25,688 nucleotides of DNA from CAYYVJ01 sp964475115 (GCA_964475115.1 CAYYVJ010000022.1:1-25688), one strand, 5' to 3'. Positions 7,801 through 16,425 are shown, counted from the stretch's first letter. The notes: generated by a model not told the origin, from the sequence alone. Numbers and translations: made by a program.

Positions 7801-8476
7801 CTTCTATTATTCGCCTTATATAGTTCATAAGAAATTTCATAAAGTTCGAATCATTTAACTCATTACTAGCCTGAATATCATATACATCTAGGCAATTTAG
7901 CAACCATTTTTCTGGTTCTGGATGACTCATAGAAAAATCAAATAATTTCAAAACCATCTCTTCAATTTCACTGTCTGATTTTCCAGTAGAGTAGCTTTCT
8001 ACAAAATCAAAAAACTCTTCTTTTCCCTCTTCATAATAACTCTCTAATACTTTGTTAAGGACATCTGCTTTTAATAGTTTAAGCTCCCCCTCATCTCCTA
8101 TACGAAAGGATGGATCCAAATCTATTTCATTAAAGTGATTTCTAATTACATCCAAACAGAAGCTATGAATAGTAGTAATCATAGCTGTATGTATCAAAGT
8201 CTGCTGTTTTTGTAAATGTATATTATCTGGTTGTTCTTCTATTTTCTTTTCAATAGCAGCCCCAATTCTCTCTCTCATTTCTGCCGCTGCTGCATTGGTA
8301 AAGGTTACGATTAACAAACGATCTATATCTACTTGTCTACTTTCATCTGTAATCATAGTTATAATTCTCTCTACCAATACAGCTGTTTTTCCAGAACCTG
8401 CTGCTGCTGCAACTAAAATGCTGCGTTCTCTTAATTGGATAACCTGTTCTTGCTCCTTCGTCCATGAAAGCTTCAT
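4847..8476 (-). CDS. addA: AddA, helicase-nuclease subunit of AddAB
   Basis: A 1209-residue UvrD-family helicase fused to a RecB-type nuclease; with AddB it processes double-strand breaks for RecA loading, the Gram-positive counterpart of RecBCD. Visible motifs are Walker A AAGSGKT near residues 25-31, IDEYQDSN (Walker B/motif II), GDVKQSIYKFR (motif III), MSIHKSKGLEFPIVF (motif V), LYVDLTRAKEKL (motif VI), and at the C-terminus GTAYHTVLEAL plus IDVFFEEEDGLVLVDYKTD, the nuclease core. The frame extends to 8506, but the ATG at 8476 is preferred: a strong GGAGGA lies 7 bases before it, and it gives the usual MKLSWTKEQ start. The addB stop is 2 bases upstream, so translation is probably coupled. 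Confidence 0.97.
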   Translation of the reverse strand: MKLSWTKEQEQVIQLRERSILVAAAAGSGKTAVLVERIITMITDESRQVDIDRLLIVTFTNAAAAEMRERIGAAIEKKIEEQPDNIHLQKQQTLIHTAMITTIHSFCLDVIRNHFNEIDLDPSFRIGDEGELKLLKADVLNKVLESYYEEGKEEFFDFVESYSTGKSDSEIEEMVLKLFDFSMSHPEPEKWLLNCLDVYDIQASNELNDSNFMKFLMNYIRRIIEDCKKYIEMSIEIANESSGPYMYLDALNSDLLLFRELEKCNSYEDYRNYLLNPNFARLSSKKDASVEDDKRNQVKDLRNLVKDYLKKMKEQFYYQDLDEMLSDIKHTRASTQMLIELTLEFAKCYSLKKRERNLVDFNDLEHFALEILTDFDDAGMRKPSLVADELSENFKEIMIDEYQDSNLVQEEILTSVSSTRYNRPNLFMVGDVKQSIYKFRMARPEIFMEKYNTYTTADSSNQRIDLHKNFRSRENVLASINDIFYKIMSKDLGNIDYNVESALNTGAVFEEDNVAEEVRKSELILIDQTISDEEGNYQSSSSDKDFTSIELEAKVVAKRIKELTSEETGLMVWDKTKQTYRLAQYKDIVILLRTISGWADTFVTLLMEEGIPAFSQSQTGYFTAIEVQTVLNLLKVIDNPSQEIPLAGILRSPMVGISTKDLAHIKIEFPKLPLYDAVKKYAEMGKELNLKESIQVFLTELEEFRDMVPYTAIHDLIVHVLEKTDYRLYTAAMPAGGKRRANLDVLVEKAIAFEGTSYRGLFHFIRYIEKLQKYDVDFGEVSLIGGNDNTVRIMSIHKSKGLEFPIVFASGLGKKFNQQDVNSKLVIHPDYGIGADFVDYENRIKSPTLIKKALQQSLRLENLGEELRVLYVDLTRAKEKLIMTGTVAKLEDKRKKWEANKTATDKLAYSVLSTADNFLDWIVPAISVDTCEIKEINPMEVIEMEKLGQEVTYLKKDTLLNWDKDMVYDQDIKEEIEKRFSFVYGFKKEGSMQTKLSVSEIKKLSMGMDEESNYLFQEPEAILPKFLYGEQEETGADRGTAYHTVLEALDFSVNFTVEKIENVIETLVQKGKLSKESAKVLHVNKLYQFSNSSLRKRMAVAFENGSLHKEQQFVFGVKATEFDEDYDSDELILIQGVIDVFFEEEDGLVLVDYKTDYAEEGQEEVLLSRYRAQFKYYKKALEQITGRNVKEMILYSFSLSKEIKVNDIG

Positions 8477-8478
8477 CG

Positions 8479-11400
8479 CTAATCCTCCTCCCTTATCTTT
8501 TCCCATACCTTATCTTTTTCCAAGTCTCTTAATCTTCTAAAACGATAGCCTGGACACTTTTCATCAAATCTGCAAATTACTTTATAAGGGCAATAATCAC
8601 ACGCTGTATAATTCCCCTTTTCATATGGGTTAATAATCGTACTTCCTTCAAGAATTTCTTTGCCCATGGTTTTAATTTTGTTTTGTACATAACTTGTTAG
8701 TAAATCCATCTGCTCCTTTGATATTGCAGAAGAGTATTTCGTTAATTCTCCATCTTTATTGTAAGCTACTGGAATAACATCAGACTTTTTATCTATGGTT
8801 CCATCAATAAGAGAAATTACGTCTTTATCGCTGTTTACCAAACCATTCATTTTCAAACTACTTAAAATTTTTAAGTTAGTATCCTCTTCACTTATTACAT
8901 CTTCTTTATTTACAACAGGATCTTTAATGTTGTAATAAAATATTCCAGCTGGAATTACAATCTTTTCAGGATTCTTTTTCCTCGTTGTCTCTAAAGCTGC
9001 TTCCATGTACACAATCAATTGTAATTGGAGTCCATAATAAACAGAAGAAAGATCAAAGGTAGTTCCACCTGATTTATAATCAATGACCTTTACATAGACA
9101 TGATCCTCATCTTCATAAAGATCCATTCGATCAATTCTTCCTTTTAACTTCATTTCTTGGCCATCCGCAAGGGGAATGGTCAATGCCTCCAAATCATCTA
9201 CCTCAGAAAATGCCACCTCATAATTAATAGGATCAAAAGATCCTTTTTTTATTTGTTCACCCAACGCCCACACCGTTCTATCCATAATTCGTTCTAAACG
9301 ATTAATAAAATAGGCATTTCGAGCGCTACTTTGTAACACCATGTTTCCGTAATCTGTAGTTACTTCTGAAACACTTTCTTTCACTAATACTTTTCTTTCC
9401 TTTTCTTCTAGATCTCTCCAGTTTAAGCCTTTTGCCTTTAGCTTTTTTGAAAATCTTTCAATTGAACTATGGAAAATGTTACCCAAATCCATTGAAGCGA
9501 CAGCATATTCTTGTCTCTCTTCCAAGCCTAAGCCATAGGCAATAAAATGCGCAAAACCACATGCTGCATATTTCTCAAGCCTTGTAACGCTATTTAAAGG
9601 ATTTGGACCATAGAGCGCACTTGCAGCTAGCTTCCCGATTCCTGATTCTTTATTACTATAAAATGCGGCTTCTATAAGGCTATCTATCTTCGCCTTCCAC
9701 TCTTCTTGCTTTAGATACCAAGAAAATAATTCTTTCCATTCTGTTGTCATAGTTTTTTCACCATAACCACTAAGACCTTTTACCCAATAAGAAAGCACAC
9801 TTTTAGGCGTAGTTAAATATGAAAGATTTTTAATATTCTCTTTTTCATCTTCTTCATCTATAATTTGAATTTTCGGAAATATTTTTGCAATTGTGCTAAT
9901 CAAATAGGACGGACGCAATATAGAGCCTTCTCCTGTCATCTTACTGTAGCTAATAAAAAGATGATTCGATGGCTTTGTCATATTTAAATATAAGTAAAAT
10001 TTTTGAATATAAGCATTTTGCTTCATAGTTGGAGCAAGTGTGATTTTATTCTCCGACAAATGGTTTCTCTCTAATTGAGATAGCAAACCATTTCCAGCAC
10101 TGCTTTTTGGAATAATTCCATCATTAACACCAATGAAAAACAAACTTTTTACGTCTTTTAATCGGGTTCGAGTAGTATCCCCTATCAGAACTTGGTCTAC
10201 CGATGGAGGTATAATACCTACCTTAATCTCTTCAAACCCGGCATCTAATATAAGTGCGAGTTCCTTACTTGGTAAAATTTCATCTCCTAAAAGTGAGACT
10301 ACTTTATCAAATAATTCCATTACCAAACGATAGGTTTGCTTATATTCCTTTGCAATATCTAGCTTTCCTCTTTCCGTAAAATAAGCTTCGTAAGATGCTA
10401 ACTGCCCTTGTATGTCGTAATTACGAATAAATGTATGCAATTCTGTTATATGGTCTCTTACTGTTAGACTTTTATCTTTTAAGTTTTCTCTTAAAGGTAA
10501 GATCGGTTCAATTACCGCTTCTCTTAATCCATTTATCCGTTCTAGATCTAAAGCTTCTCCTCTTATGTGACTTCTAACCCATTTGGTCTGCCATCGCTTA
10601 TTCCCTCTAATCCCTAAGGCAATACAATAATTTTCAAGGTAATCAATTTCTTCCCTTTCAATTTTGGTCATTCCACTTCTCAAATAACGAAATACACTTT
10701 CATAAGAAAAATCTTCATCTATAACATTTAAAGCTCCACGTATAAACTCTATAAAGGGATTTCCCATAATACTACTTTTATGGTCCATAAAATAAGGGAT
10801 CTTATTCTCCCCGAAACTTTGTTTTATAACATCTATATATCGCTCCATATCACCAGTTACGATTGCAATATCCTTAAATCGATATCCTTGTTCACGAACT
10901 AATTTCAGGATTTCTCTTGCAGCGTACTCTGCCTCTTCCATCGGATTTCTTGCTACATGAATTTCGATTGTATCTTGCTCCTTTTCATAGAAGCTATTTG
11001 AATATCGAAATAGTTGTTTTTCTAATGCAGCTAGCGCTGTAGCCTGCCTAAAGCGCCATGGAAGCTCATCATCCATAACAATGTCTTTTGATTTTTCAAT
11101 TCCATATTCTTTTGCAATCATGGTTAATTGCTGAATCGTTGTCTTGCTAAGGTGAAAGAGCTCTTGCTCACCTCTAGACTTATACGGGTCCTCTTTCCCA
11201 TCTATCGTTACAGTCACTAATAGCTTTTTTGAATATTGCATTAATAAACCCAGTAGCTTATATTGAATGGGTGTAAATCCTGTGAATCCATCCAAGAATA
11301 TAACACTATTTTTAATCATATCAGATTCAACTAGCACTCTACATAAAACTTCCAGTATTTCTTCTGACGTAATATATTTCTCATCAATATATTCTTTAAA

Positions 11401-11895
11401 ACTCTTTTGAATCAAGCTAATATCTTTTAACTTAGCACGAAGCATTGGTCTTTTTGAGGCTACTGAAAGCATCGTATCCATCTCTTCTTCATGAATCCCA
11501 TACTGATACAACTCAGACACCATGGATTTTATTTCACCAATAAAACCCGGGAGTTTGATTTTATTTTTATAGATACCTAATTCTTTCTTTTTATCCTCAA
11601 CCACTTTGCGCAAAATCAAAGTCTTACCTGTATCATCTAAAATTGGTATCTGATTGATTCCTACTTCATCAAAGACTTTGTATGCCAATCTTTCAAAACT
11701 CACAATATCAATATTCATAACACCTTTATTGGGATGCATAGAAACGATATCTTTTTGCGTTTGCATAGTAAACTGCTCAGGTACAATAGCAATATAATTG
11801 ACATCCTTATTTTCCACAGACTTTTCTATGATCTTATTGTATAAATAATAAGATTTTCCCGAACCAGAACTTCCAAGTATTAATTGTAAGGGCAT
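8479..11895 (-). CDS. addB: AddB, helicase-like nuclease subunit of AddAB
   Basis: A 1138-residue AddB/RexB-type protein. The start carries an intact Walker A (GSSGSGKS, residues 8-15). The C-terminal third is a RecB-family nuclease domain (GRIDRMDLYEDEDHVYVKVIDYKSGG) with the AddB iron-sulfur cysteine pattern: one Cys upstream of the nuclease core (YAACGFAHF) and three after it (CDYCPYKVIC). Length fits the family (about 1100-1170). ATG start with GGAGAG upstream. First gene of addB-addA, divergent from the membrane-anchored gene at 12057. In the complex AddB scans for Chi and its nuclease cuts the second strand; this is family knowledge. Confidence 0.96.
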   Translation of the reverse strand: MPLQLILGSSGSGKSYYLYNKIIEKSVENKDVNYIAIVPEQFTMQTQKDIVSMHPNKGVMNIDIVSFERLAYKVFDEVGINQIPILDDTGKTLILRKVVEDKKKELGIYKNKIKLPGFIGEIKSMVSELYQYGIHEEEMDTMLSVASKRPMLRAKLKDISLIQKSFKEYIDEKYITSEEILEVLCRVLVESDMIKNSVIFLDGFTGFTPIQYKLLGLLMQYSKKLLVTVTIDGKEDPYKSRGEQELFHLSKTTIQQLTMIAKEYGIEKSKDIVMDDELPWRFRQATALAALEKQLFRYSNSFYEKEQDTIEIHVARNPMEEAEYAAREILKLVREQGYRFKDIAIVTGDMERYIDVIKQSFGENKIPYFMDHKSSIMGNPFIEFIRGALNVIDEDFSYESVFRYLRSGMTKIEREEIDYLENYCIALGIRGNKRWQTKWVRSHIRGEALDLERINGLREAVIEPILPLRENLKDKSLTVRDHITELHTFIRNYDIQGQLASYEAYFTERGKLDIAKEYKQTYRLVMELFDKVVSLLGDEILPSKELALILDAGFEEIKVGIIPPSVDQVLIGDTTRTRLKDVKSLFFIGVNDGIIPKSSAGNGLLSQLERNHLSENKITLAPTMKQNAYIQKFYLYLNMTKPSNHLFISYSKMTGEGSILRPSYLISTIAKIFPKIQIIDEEDEKENIKNLSYLTTPKSVLSYWVKGLSGYGEKTMTTEWKELFSWYLKQEEWKAKIDSLIEAAFYSNKESGIGKLAASALYGPNPLNSVTRLEKYAACGFAHFIAYGLGLEERQEYAVASMDLGNIFHSSIERFSKKLKAKGLNWRDLEEKERKVLVKESVSEVTTDYGNMVLQSSARNAYFINRLERIMDRTVWALGEQIKKGSFDPINYEVAFSEVDDLEALTIPLADGQEMKLKGRIDRMDLYEDEDHVYVKVIDYKSGGTTFDLSSVYYGLQLQLIVYMEAALETTRKKNPEKIVIPAGIFYYNIKDPVVNKEDVISEEDTNLKILSSLKMNGLVNSDKDVISLIDGTIDKKSDVIPVAYNKDGELTKYSSAISKEQMDLLTSYVQNKIKTMGKEILEGSTIINPYEKGNYTACDYCPYKVICRFDEKCPGYRFRRLRDLEKDKVWEKIREED

Positions 11896-12056
11896 ACCAT
11901 CTCTCCTTTTTGTATATTTTCACCACAATCAAGTATTTCTTCTTATTTTACCATAATTTTAGTACATGAGCCATTTATAAATTGTCTATCACAATCTGTG
12001 CATAAAACCAAAAAAATTATAATACATTGTATTAAAGAATATTAGGGGGAACTTCC

Positions 12057-12503
12057 ATGAGTGCCAAAACAAAAATCGTAGTATTACAAATGAAGGAAGT
12101 AATTTATACTGGGATCTTTGTAGTTCTAGGAGTTTTGTTGATTTTACTATTGATATTTATGTTCCTGCCAAAGGATGCTGGAGAAAACGACATTATAGAT
12201 ACCTCTTCGTATGTTGCCGGAATCTATACTGCTGACCTTGTTTTCAACAATCAAGCCATCAGCATTGAAGTTGTTGTAGACCAAGATAACATCAAATCCA
12301 TTGGTCTCGTTAATCTAAATGAAACTGTTACAACTATGTATCCTTCTTTCCACCCTACACTGGAAAAAATAGCAGAACAAATTATCTCAAATCAATCTTT
12401 AGAAAATATTACATATCCAGAAAACACCAAGTACACCTCATTAATGCTCCTTGAAGCTATAAATTTAGCCTTGGATAAAGCCGCCATTATACCTGAAGAA
12501 TAA
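12057..12503 (+). CDS. Membrane-anchored protein of unknown function
   Basis: A 148-residue protein I do not recognise. A short cytoplasmic N-terminus (about 1-16) precedes one hydrophobic helix (about 17-37, GIFVVLGVLLILLLIFMFL), with an extracellular domain of about 105 residues. That domain begins VAGIYTADLVFNNQAISIEVVVDQDNIKSI, a strand-rich start somewhat like FMN-binding or small periplasmic domains, and ends in helices. No cysteines, so not a lipoprotein. ATG start behind AGGGGGAA. It is divergent from addB and followed by a bidirectional terminator, so it is probably monocistronic. No function is proposed. Confidence 0.8.
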   Translation: MSAKTKIVVLQMKEVIYTGIFVVLGVLLILLLIFMFLPKDAGENDIIDTSSYVAGIYTADLVFNNQAISIEVVVDQDNIKSIGLVNLNETVTTMYPSFHPTLEKIAEQIISNQSLENITYPENTKYTSLMLLEAINLALDKAAIIPEE

Positions 12504-12523
12504 CAATAGTAGATCAATAAAAA

Positions 12524-12561
12524 GCCCATGGAAAACATCTCTGCTTTCCATGAGCTTCTTT
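12524..12561. terminator. Bidirectional intrinsic terminator
   Basis: Hairpin with arms GCCCATGGAAA/TTTCCATGAGC (12524-12534 and 12545-12555) and a 10-base loop. Followed by TTCTTT on the plus strand and by TTTTTATT on the minus strand, so it can end both the unknown membrane gene and the azlD transcript, which converge here. Confidence 0.85.
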
Positions 12562-12569
12562 ATATGTAA

Positions 12570-12899
12570 TCATATCATTACATTTAATAAAAACATATAC
12601 AAAACGGTACCGCCTGCTACACTAATCAATGTATTTCGTTTCCAGTTATGGACAAAAACAATAAATAGGATCGCAATTAATTCTGCCAAACCATGTGGCC
12701 TATTTGTTAAAGATACGTCTTTTAAACAGTATACAATTAGCATCCCTATAATTGAAAAAGGTAAAACCTTACCCAAATATTTAATAAACATAGGTGTTTC
12801 TTTATGAGGTGGAAATAGAAGAAAAGGTATCACTCTTGTAAGAAAGGTACAAATAGCAATAATCGCTATTATAATGAGAGAATCTCTAGTAGATAACAT
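12570..12899 (-). CDS. azlD: AzlD-family branched-chain amino acid export subunit
   Basis: A 109-residue membrane protein with about 4 hydrophobic segments, typical length for AzlD. It starts with the family-like STRDSLIIIAIIAICTFLTRVIPF and has FIKYLGKVLPFSIIGML. AzlD is the small partner of AzlC in branched-chain amino acid (and analogue) efflux. Its ATG overlaps the azlC stop by one base (TAATG), implying translational coupling. Confidence 0.88.
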   Translation of the reverse strand: MLSTRDSLIIIAIIAICTFLTRVIPFLLFPPHKETPMFIKYLGKVLPFSIIGMLIVYCLKDVSLTNRPHGLAELIAILFIVFVHNWKRNTLISVAGGTVLYMFLLNVMI

Positions 12900-13591
12900 T
12901 ATTCCATCCTCCCATCATCTAATTTTCTTCTTAATAAGGTCAACATGATAAATATCACTAGCATTGCCGGAATAATAAAAAATTGGGATCCAAAAACAAA
13001 TAAGCAAATAATGGATATAAGAATACCAATAATTGCAGAAATATGATTTTTACTACTTTTCCATTGCTCAATAAAAATAACTACAAACAAAGCCGTCATA
13101 GCAAAATCCATTCCTTTTGTTTCAAAAGTAAAAAATGAACCAAGAATTCCTCCTAAGGTACAACCGATAATCCAATAAATTTGATTTAATAACGCTATGA
13201 AAAAATAAAACCAATTTTTATCCACCCCTGGTAAAGGTACCGCTCCACATAGCAAAGAATAGGTTTCATCTGTTAAGGAAAATATCATATAAGGTTTCTT
13301 TTTTCCCATAGACTTGAATTTTTCAATCATAGACAAGCCATAAAACATATGCCTTGCATTAACCATAAAGGTCATAATCACAACGTCTAACAAGCCAATA
13401 CCTGGTGATAATAATGTAACTGCTACATATTGCATAGAGCCTGCATAAATAAAAACACTCATCAGAAGTGCCCATGCAAAATGGTAACCCTTAACGCGGA
13501 GTAAAATCCCAAATACTAATCCCATAAATACATATCCCATAAATACAGGAATAGTATGTGGAAATGCTGATTTAAGTGCTCTTAATTTCAT
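12899..13591 (-). CDS. azlC: AzlC-family branched-chain amino acid export protein
   Basis: A 230-residue membrane protein with several hydrophobic helices and the AzlC-like stretches GYVFMGLVFGILL, AGSMQYVAVTLL and NARHMFYGLSM (about 80-90), followed by LTDETYSLL. With AzlD it is predicted to export branched-chain amino acids. ATG start, with a GGAG site that overlaps the end of nadE four bases upstream. The order nadE-azlC-azlD with minimal gaps indicates one operon; nothing suggests a direct metabolic link to NAD synthesis. Confidence 0.9.
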   Translation of the reverse strand: MKLRALKSAFPHTIPVFMGYVFMGLVFGILLRVKGYHFAWALLMSVFIYAGSMQYVAVTLLSPGIGLLDVVIMTFMVNARHMFYGLSMIEKFKSMGKKKPYMIFSLTDETYSLLCGAVPLPGVDKNWFYFFIALLNQIYWIIGCTLGGILGSFFTFETKGMDFAMTALFVVIFIEQWKSSKNHISAIIGILISIICLFVFGSQFFIIPAMLVIFIMLTLLRRKLDDGRME

Positions 13592-13595
13592 AAAT

Positions 13596-15518
13596 TTACT
13601 CCTTAATCTCCATACTGTCCAATTCTGACATCCAAATGTTTACACTTGCATCACTTGGCATTCTTAAATCGCCTCGTGGTGAAACCGCTACTGTACCTAC
13701 CTTTGGTCCATCTGGTAAGCAAGAACGTTTAAACTGCTGAGAAAAGAATCGTTTATAAAAATTCTTAAGCCATTTAAATATCTCTTCTTCTTTATAATTC
13801 TCCTCAAATGCTAGTTTTGTAATTCTAAATAATTTCTTTGGAGGATAACCAAAGCGTAATGTATAGTACAAAAAGAAATCATGAAGTTCATAAGGGCCTA
13901 CAATGTCCTCTGTTTTTTGTGATATTTTTCCATCCACAGGAGGTAAGAGTTCTGGACTTACCGGAGTATCAAGAATATCTAGTAGACTCTTTTTAAGGCT
14001 ATCATCCTGACAACTATCTGCATAATAAAGAATCAAGTACTTAATTAAGGTTTTTGGAATAGACGAATTCACTCCATACATAGACATATGATCTCCATTA
14101 TAAGTCGCCCATCCTAAAGCCAATTCAGACATATCACCTGTTCCAACCACAAGCCCATTCACTTGATTGGCAATGTCCATTAAAACCTGAGTTCTTTCTC
14201 TTGCTTGTGCATTTTCATAAGTAACATCATGCACAGTAGAATCATGCCCTATATCTCTAAAATGTAAAAGTACAGCTTCGTTAATATTTATTTCTCTTAA
14301 CGTTACTTTTAGTCGCTCTATTAGTGTAATCGCATTTTCATAGGTCCTATCGGTAGTTCCAAAGCTAGGCATTGTAACTGCAGTAATCTGGGTTCTAGGA
14401 ATCTTTAGCATGTCAAAGGCGCGAATCGTTACAAGGAGCGCCAAAGTAGAATCCAAGCCACCTGAAATCCCTATTACCGCATTTTTACAACCTGTGTGGC
14501 TGAGACGTTGCTTTAATCCTAATGCTTGAATCGTTAATATTTCTTCACAACGTTTCTCCCTTTCTCCTTTATTTGAAGGAATAAAAGGATGAGGATAAAA
14601 AGTTCTAGTTAACTTCTGCTCTTCATTTTCCATCTCAAACTCAACAATATGATAATCCTCCAAATTAACCGTTGAAAAGTTTACCATTTTACGTCTTTCA
14701 CTAGAAATTCTTCCTAAATCAAAATCAGTAACAACCATTTGATTCTTAAATCGTATGGATTCTGCTAAAACTTTACCATTTTCTGCAATTAAGTTGTGAC
14801 TTCCATACACTAGATCAGTAGTAGATTCCCCTTCCCCAGCATCTGAATAAATATATCCACATATAAGGCGCGCAGATTGTCCTGACACTAAACTTCTTCT
14901 ATATTCTTCTTTTCCTGTAATTTCATCACTAGCAGAACTATTTACAATAATACTTGCTCCAGCTAGAGCATGTCCGATACTCGGAGGTGCTGGCACCCAT
15001 AAATCTTCACATACTTCAGCAGCTAGTGTAAATCCATCTATCGTTGTACATTGAAACAAAATATCAGTACCAAAAGGTATATCCTCTCCAAACATAGAAA
15101 TAAATATAGGCTTTTTAAAACCAGCTCTAAAATATCTTGCCTCATAAAACTCGGAGTAGTTTGCTATATTGGTCTTTGGCACAAGCCCTAATATTTTACC
15201 GTCAAATAAAACAGCTACAACATTATAGATCCTAGCTCTATAATCAAAGGGTAGCCCGACTGTAACAATAATATCTTTATCTTTCGTATAATCTCTAATC
15301 TTTTTAAGCTCTTGCTTAGCTGATTCTAATAAATGTTCTTGTAAAAATAGATCCCCACAAGTATATCCAGTAATGCAAAGCTCCGGAAGCACTAGTACTT
15401 TAGCTTTTGTGGCCACCGCTTGCTCGATCAATTCGCGTATTTTCTCACCATTATAAGAAGTATCTGCTACTTTAATTGTTGGTGTTCCTGCTGCCACTTT
15501 TAAAAAACCATCATTCAT
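13596..15518 (-). CDS. nadE: Glutamine-dependent NAD+ synthetase
   Basis: A 640-residue two-domain enzyme making NAD+ from deamido-NAD+, ATP and glutamine. The N-terminal nitrilase-type glutaminase domain (about 5-290) has the catalytic triad E46 (LPELCITGY), K115 (VPKTNIANY) and C170 (EVCEDLW). The C-terminal synthetase domain (about 325-640) has the ATP pyrophosphatase P-loop SGGLDS (352-357) and VVGTGDMSELALGWATYNGDH. Length agrees with the long glutamine-using form, not the about 270-residue ammonia-dependent form. ATG start with GAGGAAGAG upstream. First gene of the nadE-azlC-azlD unit. Confidence 0.97.
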   Translation of the reverse strand: MNDGFLKVAAGTPTIKVADTSYNGEKIRELIEQAVATKAKVLVLPELCITGYTCGDLFLQEHLLESAKQELKKIRDYTKDKDIIVTVGLPFDYRARIYNVVAVLFDGKILGLVPKTNIANYSEFYEARYFRAGFKKPIFISMFGEDIPFGTDILFQCTTIDGFTLAAEVCEDLWVPAPPSIGHALAGASIIVNSSASDEITGKEEYRRSLVSGQSARLICGYIYSDAGEGESTTDLVYGSHNLIAENGKVLAESIRFKNQMVVTDFDLGRISSERRKMVNFSTVNLEDYHIVEFEMENEEQKLTRTFYPHPFIPSNKGEREKRCEEILTIQALGLKQRLSHTGCKNAVIGISGGLDSTLALLVTIRAFDMLKIPRTQITAVTMPSFGTTDRTYENAITLIERLKVTLREININEAVLLHFRDIGHDSTVHDVTYENAQARERTQVLMDIANQVNGLVVGTGDMSELALGWATYNGDHMSMYGVNSSIPKTLIKYLILYYADSCQDDSLKKSLLDILDTPVSPELLPPVDGKISQKTEDIVGPYELHDFFLYYTLRFGYPPKKLFRITKLAFEENYKEEEIFKWLKNFYKRFFSQQFKRSCLPDGPKVGTVAVSPRGDLRMPSDASVNIWMSELDSMEIKE

Positions 15519-15551
15519 TTTTTCTCTTCCTCTCTAACAGATTTAAGATAA

Positions 15552-15595
15552 GGGTATCTCAAAAACAAATACAAAAATCTGCTCTTGAGACACCC
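15552..15595 (-). terminator. Intrinsic terminator of the repeat-protein gene
   Basis: Arms GGGTATCTCAA and TTGAGACACCC (one mismatch) enclose a 22-base loop. It lies just after the stop of the repeat-protein gene on the minus strand and is followed there by TTATCTT, a weak U-tract. Confidence 0.6.
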
Positions 15596-15600
15596 TATTA

Positions 15601-16425
15601 CTAAAATTTATAAAAATCCATATCATCATCGTCAAAAGAATCATTTTCGTATTCTTTTGTCCAATCTATATTATTACTTCTTTTAACCTTAGGAAGCGCT
15701 TTAGAAGCTTTCACTTCTTTCTTTTTCACTGTTTCTTTCTTTTGCATAACCTTTTTTTCTTTTTCTAGACGATTGATAATGTCTATTTTGTCAGGCTGTT
15801 GCTCTTTCGCTTTTCCTTCCTTGTCGGCAGAAACTCTTGGTTTAGATCTTCTTGGTTGCTCGTCCATATCCTTATCTTTGGACATCCCATAGCCATTGTT
15901 ATAAGATCCTTTGTAATTTTTATTTCCATCGTTATTATATGGGCGGCTTGGTCTACCTTCTCCATTATTATTGTAGGGACGGCTTGGTCTACCTTCTCCA
16001 TTATTATTGTAAGGGCGGCTTGGTCTACCTTCTCCACTATTATTGTAGGGACGGCTTGGTCTGCCCTCTCCATTATTATTATAGGGGCGACTTGGTCTAC
16101 CTTCTCCACTATTATTATAGGGACGGCTTGGTCTACCTTCTCCACTATTATTGTAGGGACGGCTTGGTCTGCCCTCTCCACTATTGTTGTAGGGACGACT
16201 TGGTCTACCTTCTCCACTATTATTGTAGGGACGACTTGGTCTGTTCTCTCCATTATTATTATAAGTACGGGTTGGTCTATTCTCTGAATTCGACCTTTCT
16301 CTTCCCTTGTCCTCGTTACCTCGGTACTCTCTTCTTGTGTTAGTATCTTTCGAATATTTCTCTCTGTTTTGACCGTCGCCAGTGCTACTTGTAACCACGA
16401 ATGTTTCTCCTCTCGAATTCTCCAT
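15601..16425 (-). CDS. Disordered, Arg/Tyr/Asn-rich tandem-repeat protein of unknown function
   Basis: A 274-residue hydrophilic protein without signal peptide or membrane segment. Residues 1-49 are charged and polar. Residues 50-169 are ten tandem 12-residue units of consensus RPSRPYNNSGEG: nine near-perfect, the first degenerate (RPTRTYNNNGEN). After a Gly/Tyr-rich stretch comes a basic, helix-prone segment (about 205-250; RLEKEKKVMQKKETVKKKEV) and an acidic C-terminus (DDDDMDFYKF). Regular Arg and Tyr spacing in a Gly/Asn background resembles sequences that bind RNA or form condensates in other systems; that is inference from composition. The start ATG has only a weak AGAG site. Bracketed by its own promoter and terminator. 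I do not recognise a named family. Confidence 0.85.
   Translation of the reverse strand: MENSRGETFVVTSSTGDGQNREKYSKDTNTRREYRGNEDKGRERSNSENRPTRTYNNNGENRPSRPYNNSGEGRPSRPYNNSGEGRPSRPYNNSGEGRPSRPYNNSGEGRPSRPYNNNGEGRPSRPYNNSGEGRPSRPYNNNGEGRPSRPYNNNGEGRPSRPYNNDGNKNYKGSYNNGYGMSKDKDMDEQPRRSKPRVSADKEGKAKEQQPDKIDIINRLEKEKKVMQKKETVKKKEVKASKALPKVKRSNNIDWTKEYENDSFDDDDMDFYKF
15919..16278 (-). repeat. Ten-copy 36-bp in-frame tandem repeat
   Basis: Ten consecutive 36-bp units encode the 12-residue repeats. Differences are mainly synonymous (GTA/GCC-type third-position changes) plus Ser/Asn alternation at one position (AGT/AAT). The outermost copies, 15919-15954 and 16243-16278, are the most diverged. High identity inside and decay at the edges points to expansion by slippage or unequal recombination. 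Confidence 0.95.

Noticed and set aside
8477..8506. Longer AddA starting at 8506
   Set aside because: It would overlap addB and has a poor ribosome binding site; the ATG at 8476 has GGAGGA at ideal spacing.
15919..16278. CRISPR-like array with a 36-bp period
   Set aside because: The 36-bp units abut each other without unique spacers and stay in frame inside one open reading frame, so they are coding repeats.
15783..16343. Long open frames on both strands overlapping the repeat protein
   Set aside because: The repeat length is a multiple of three, so any frame without a stop in one unit stays open throughout; these frames have no good ribosome binding site and low-complexity, implausible products.
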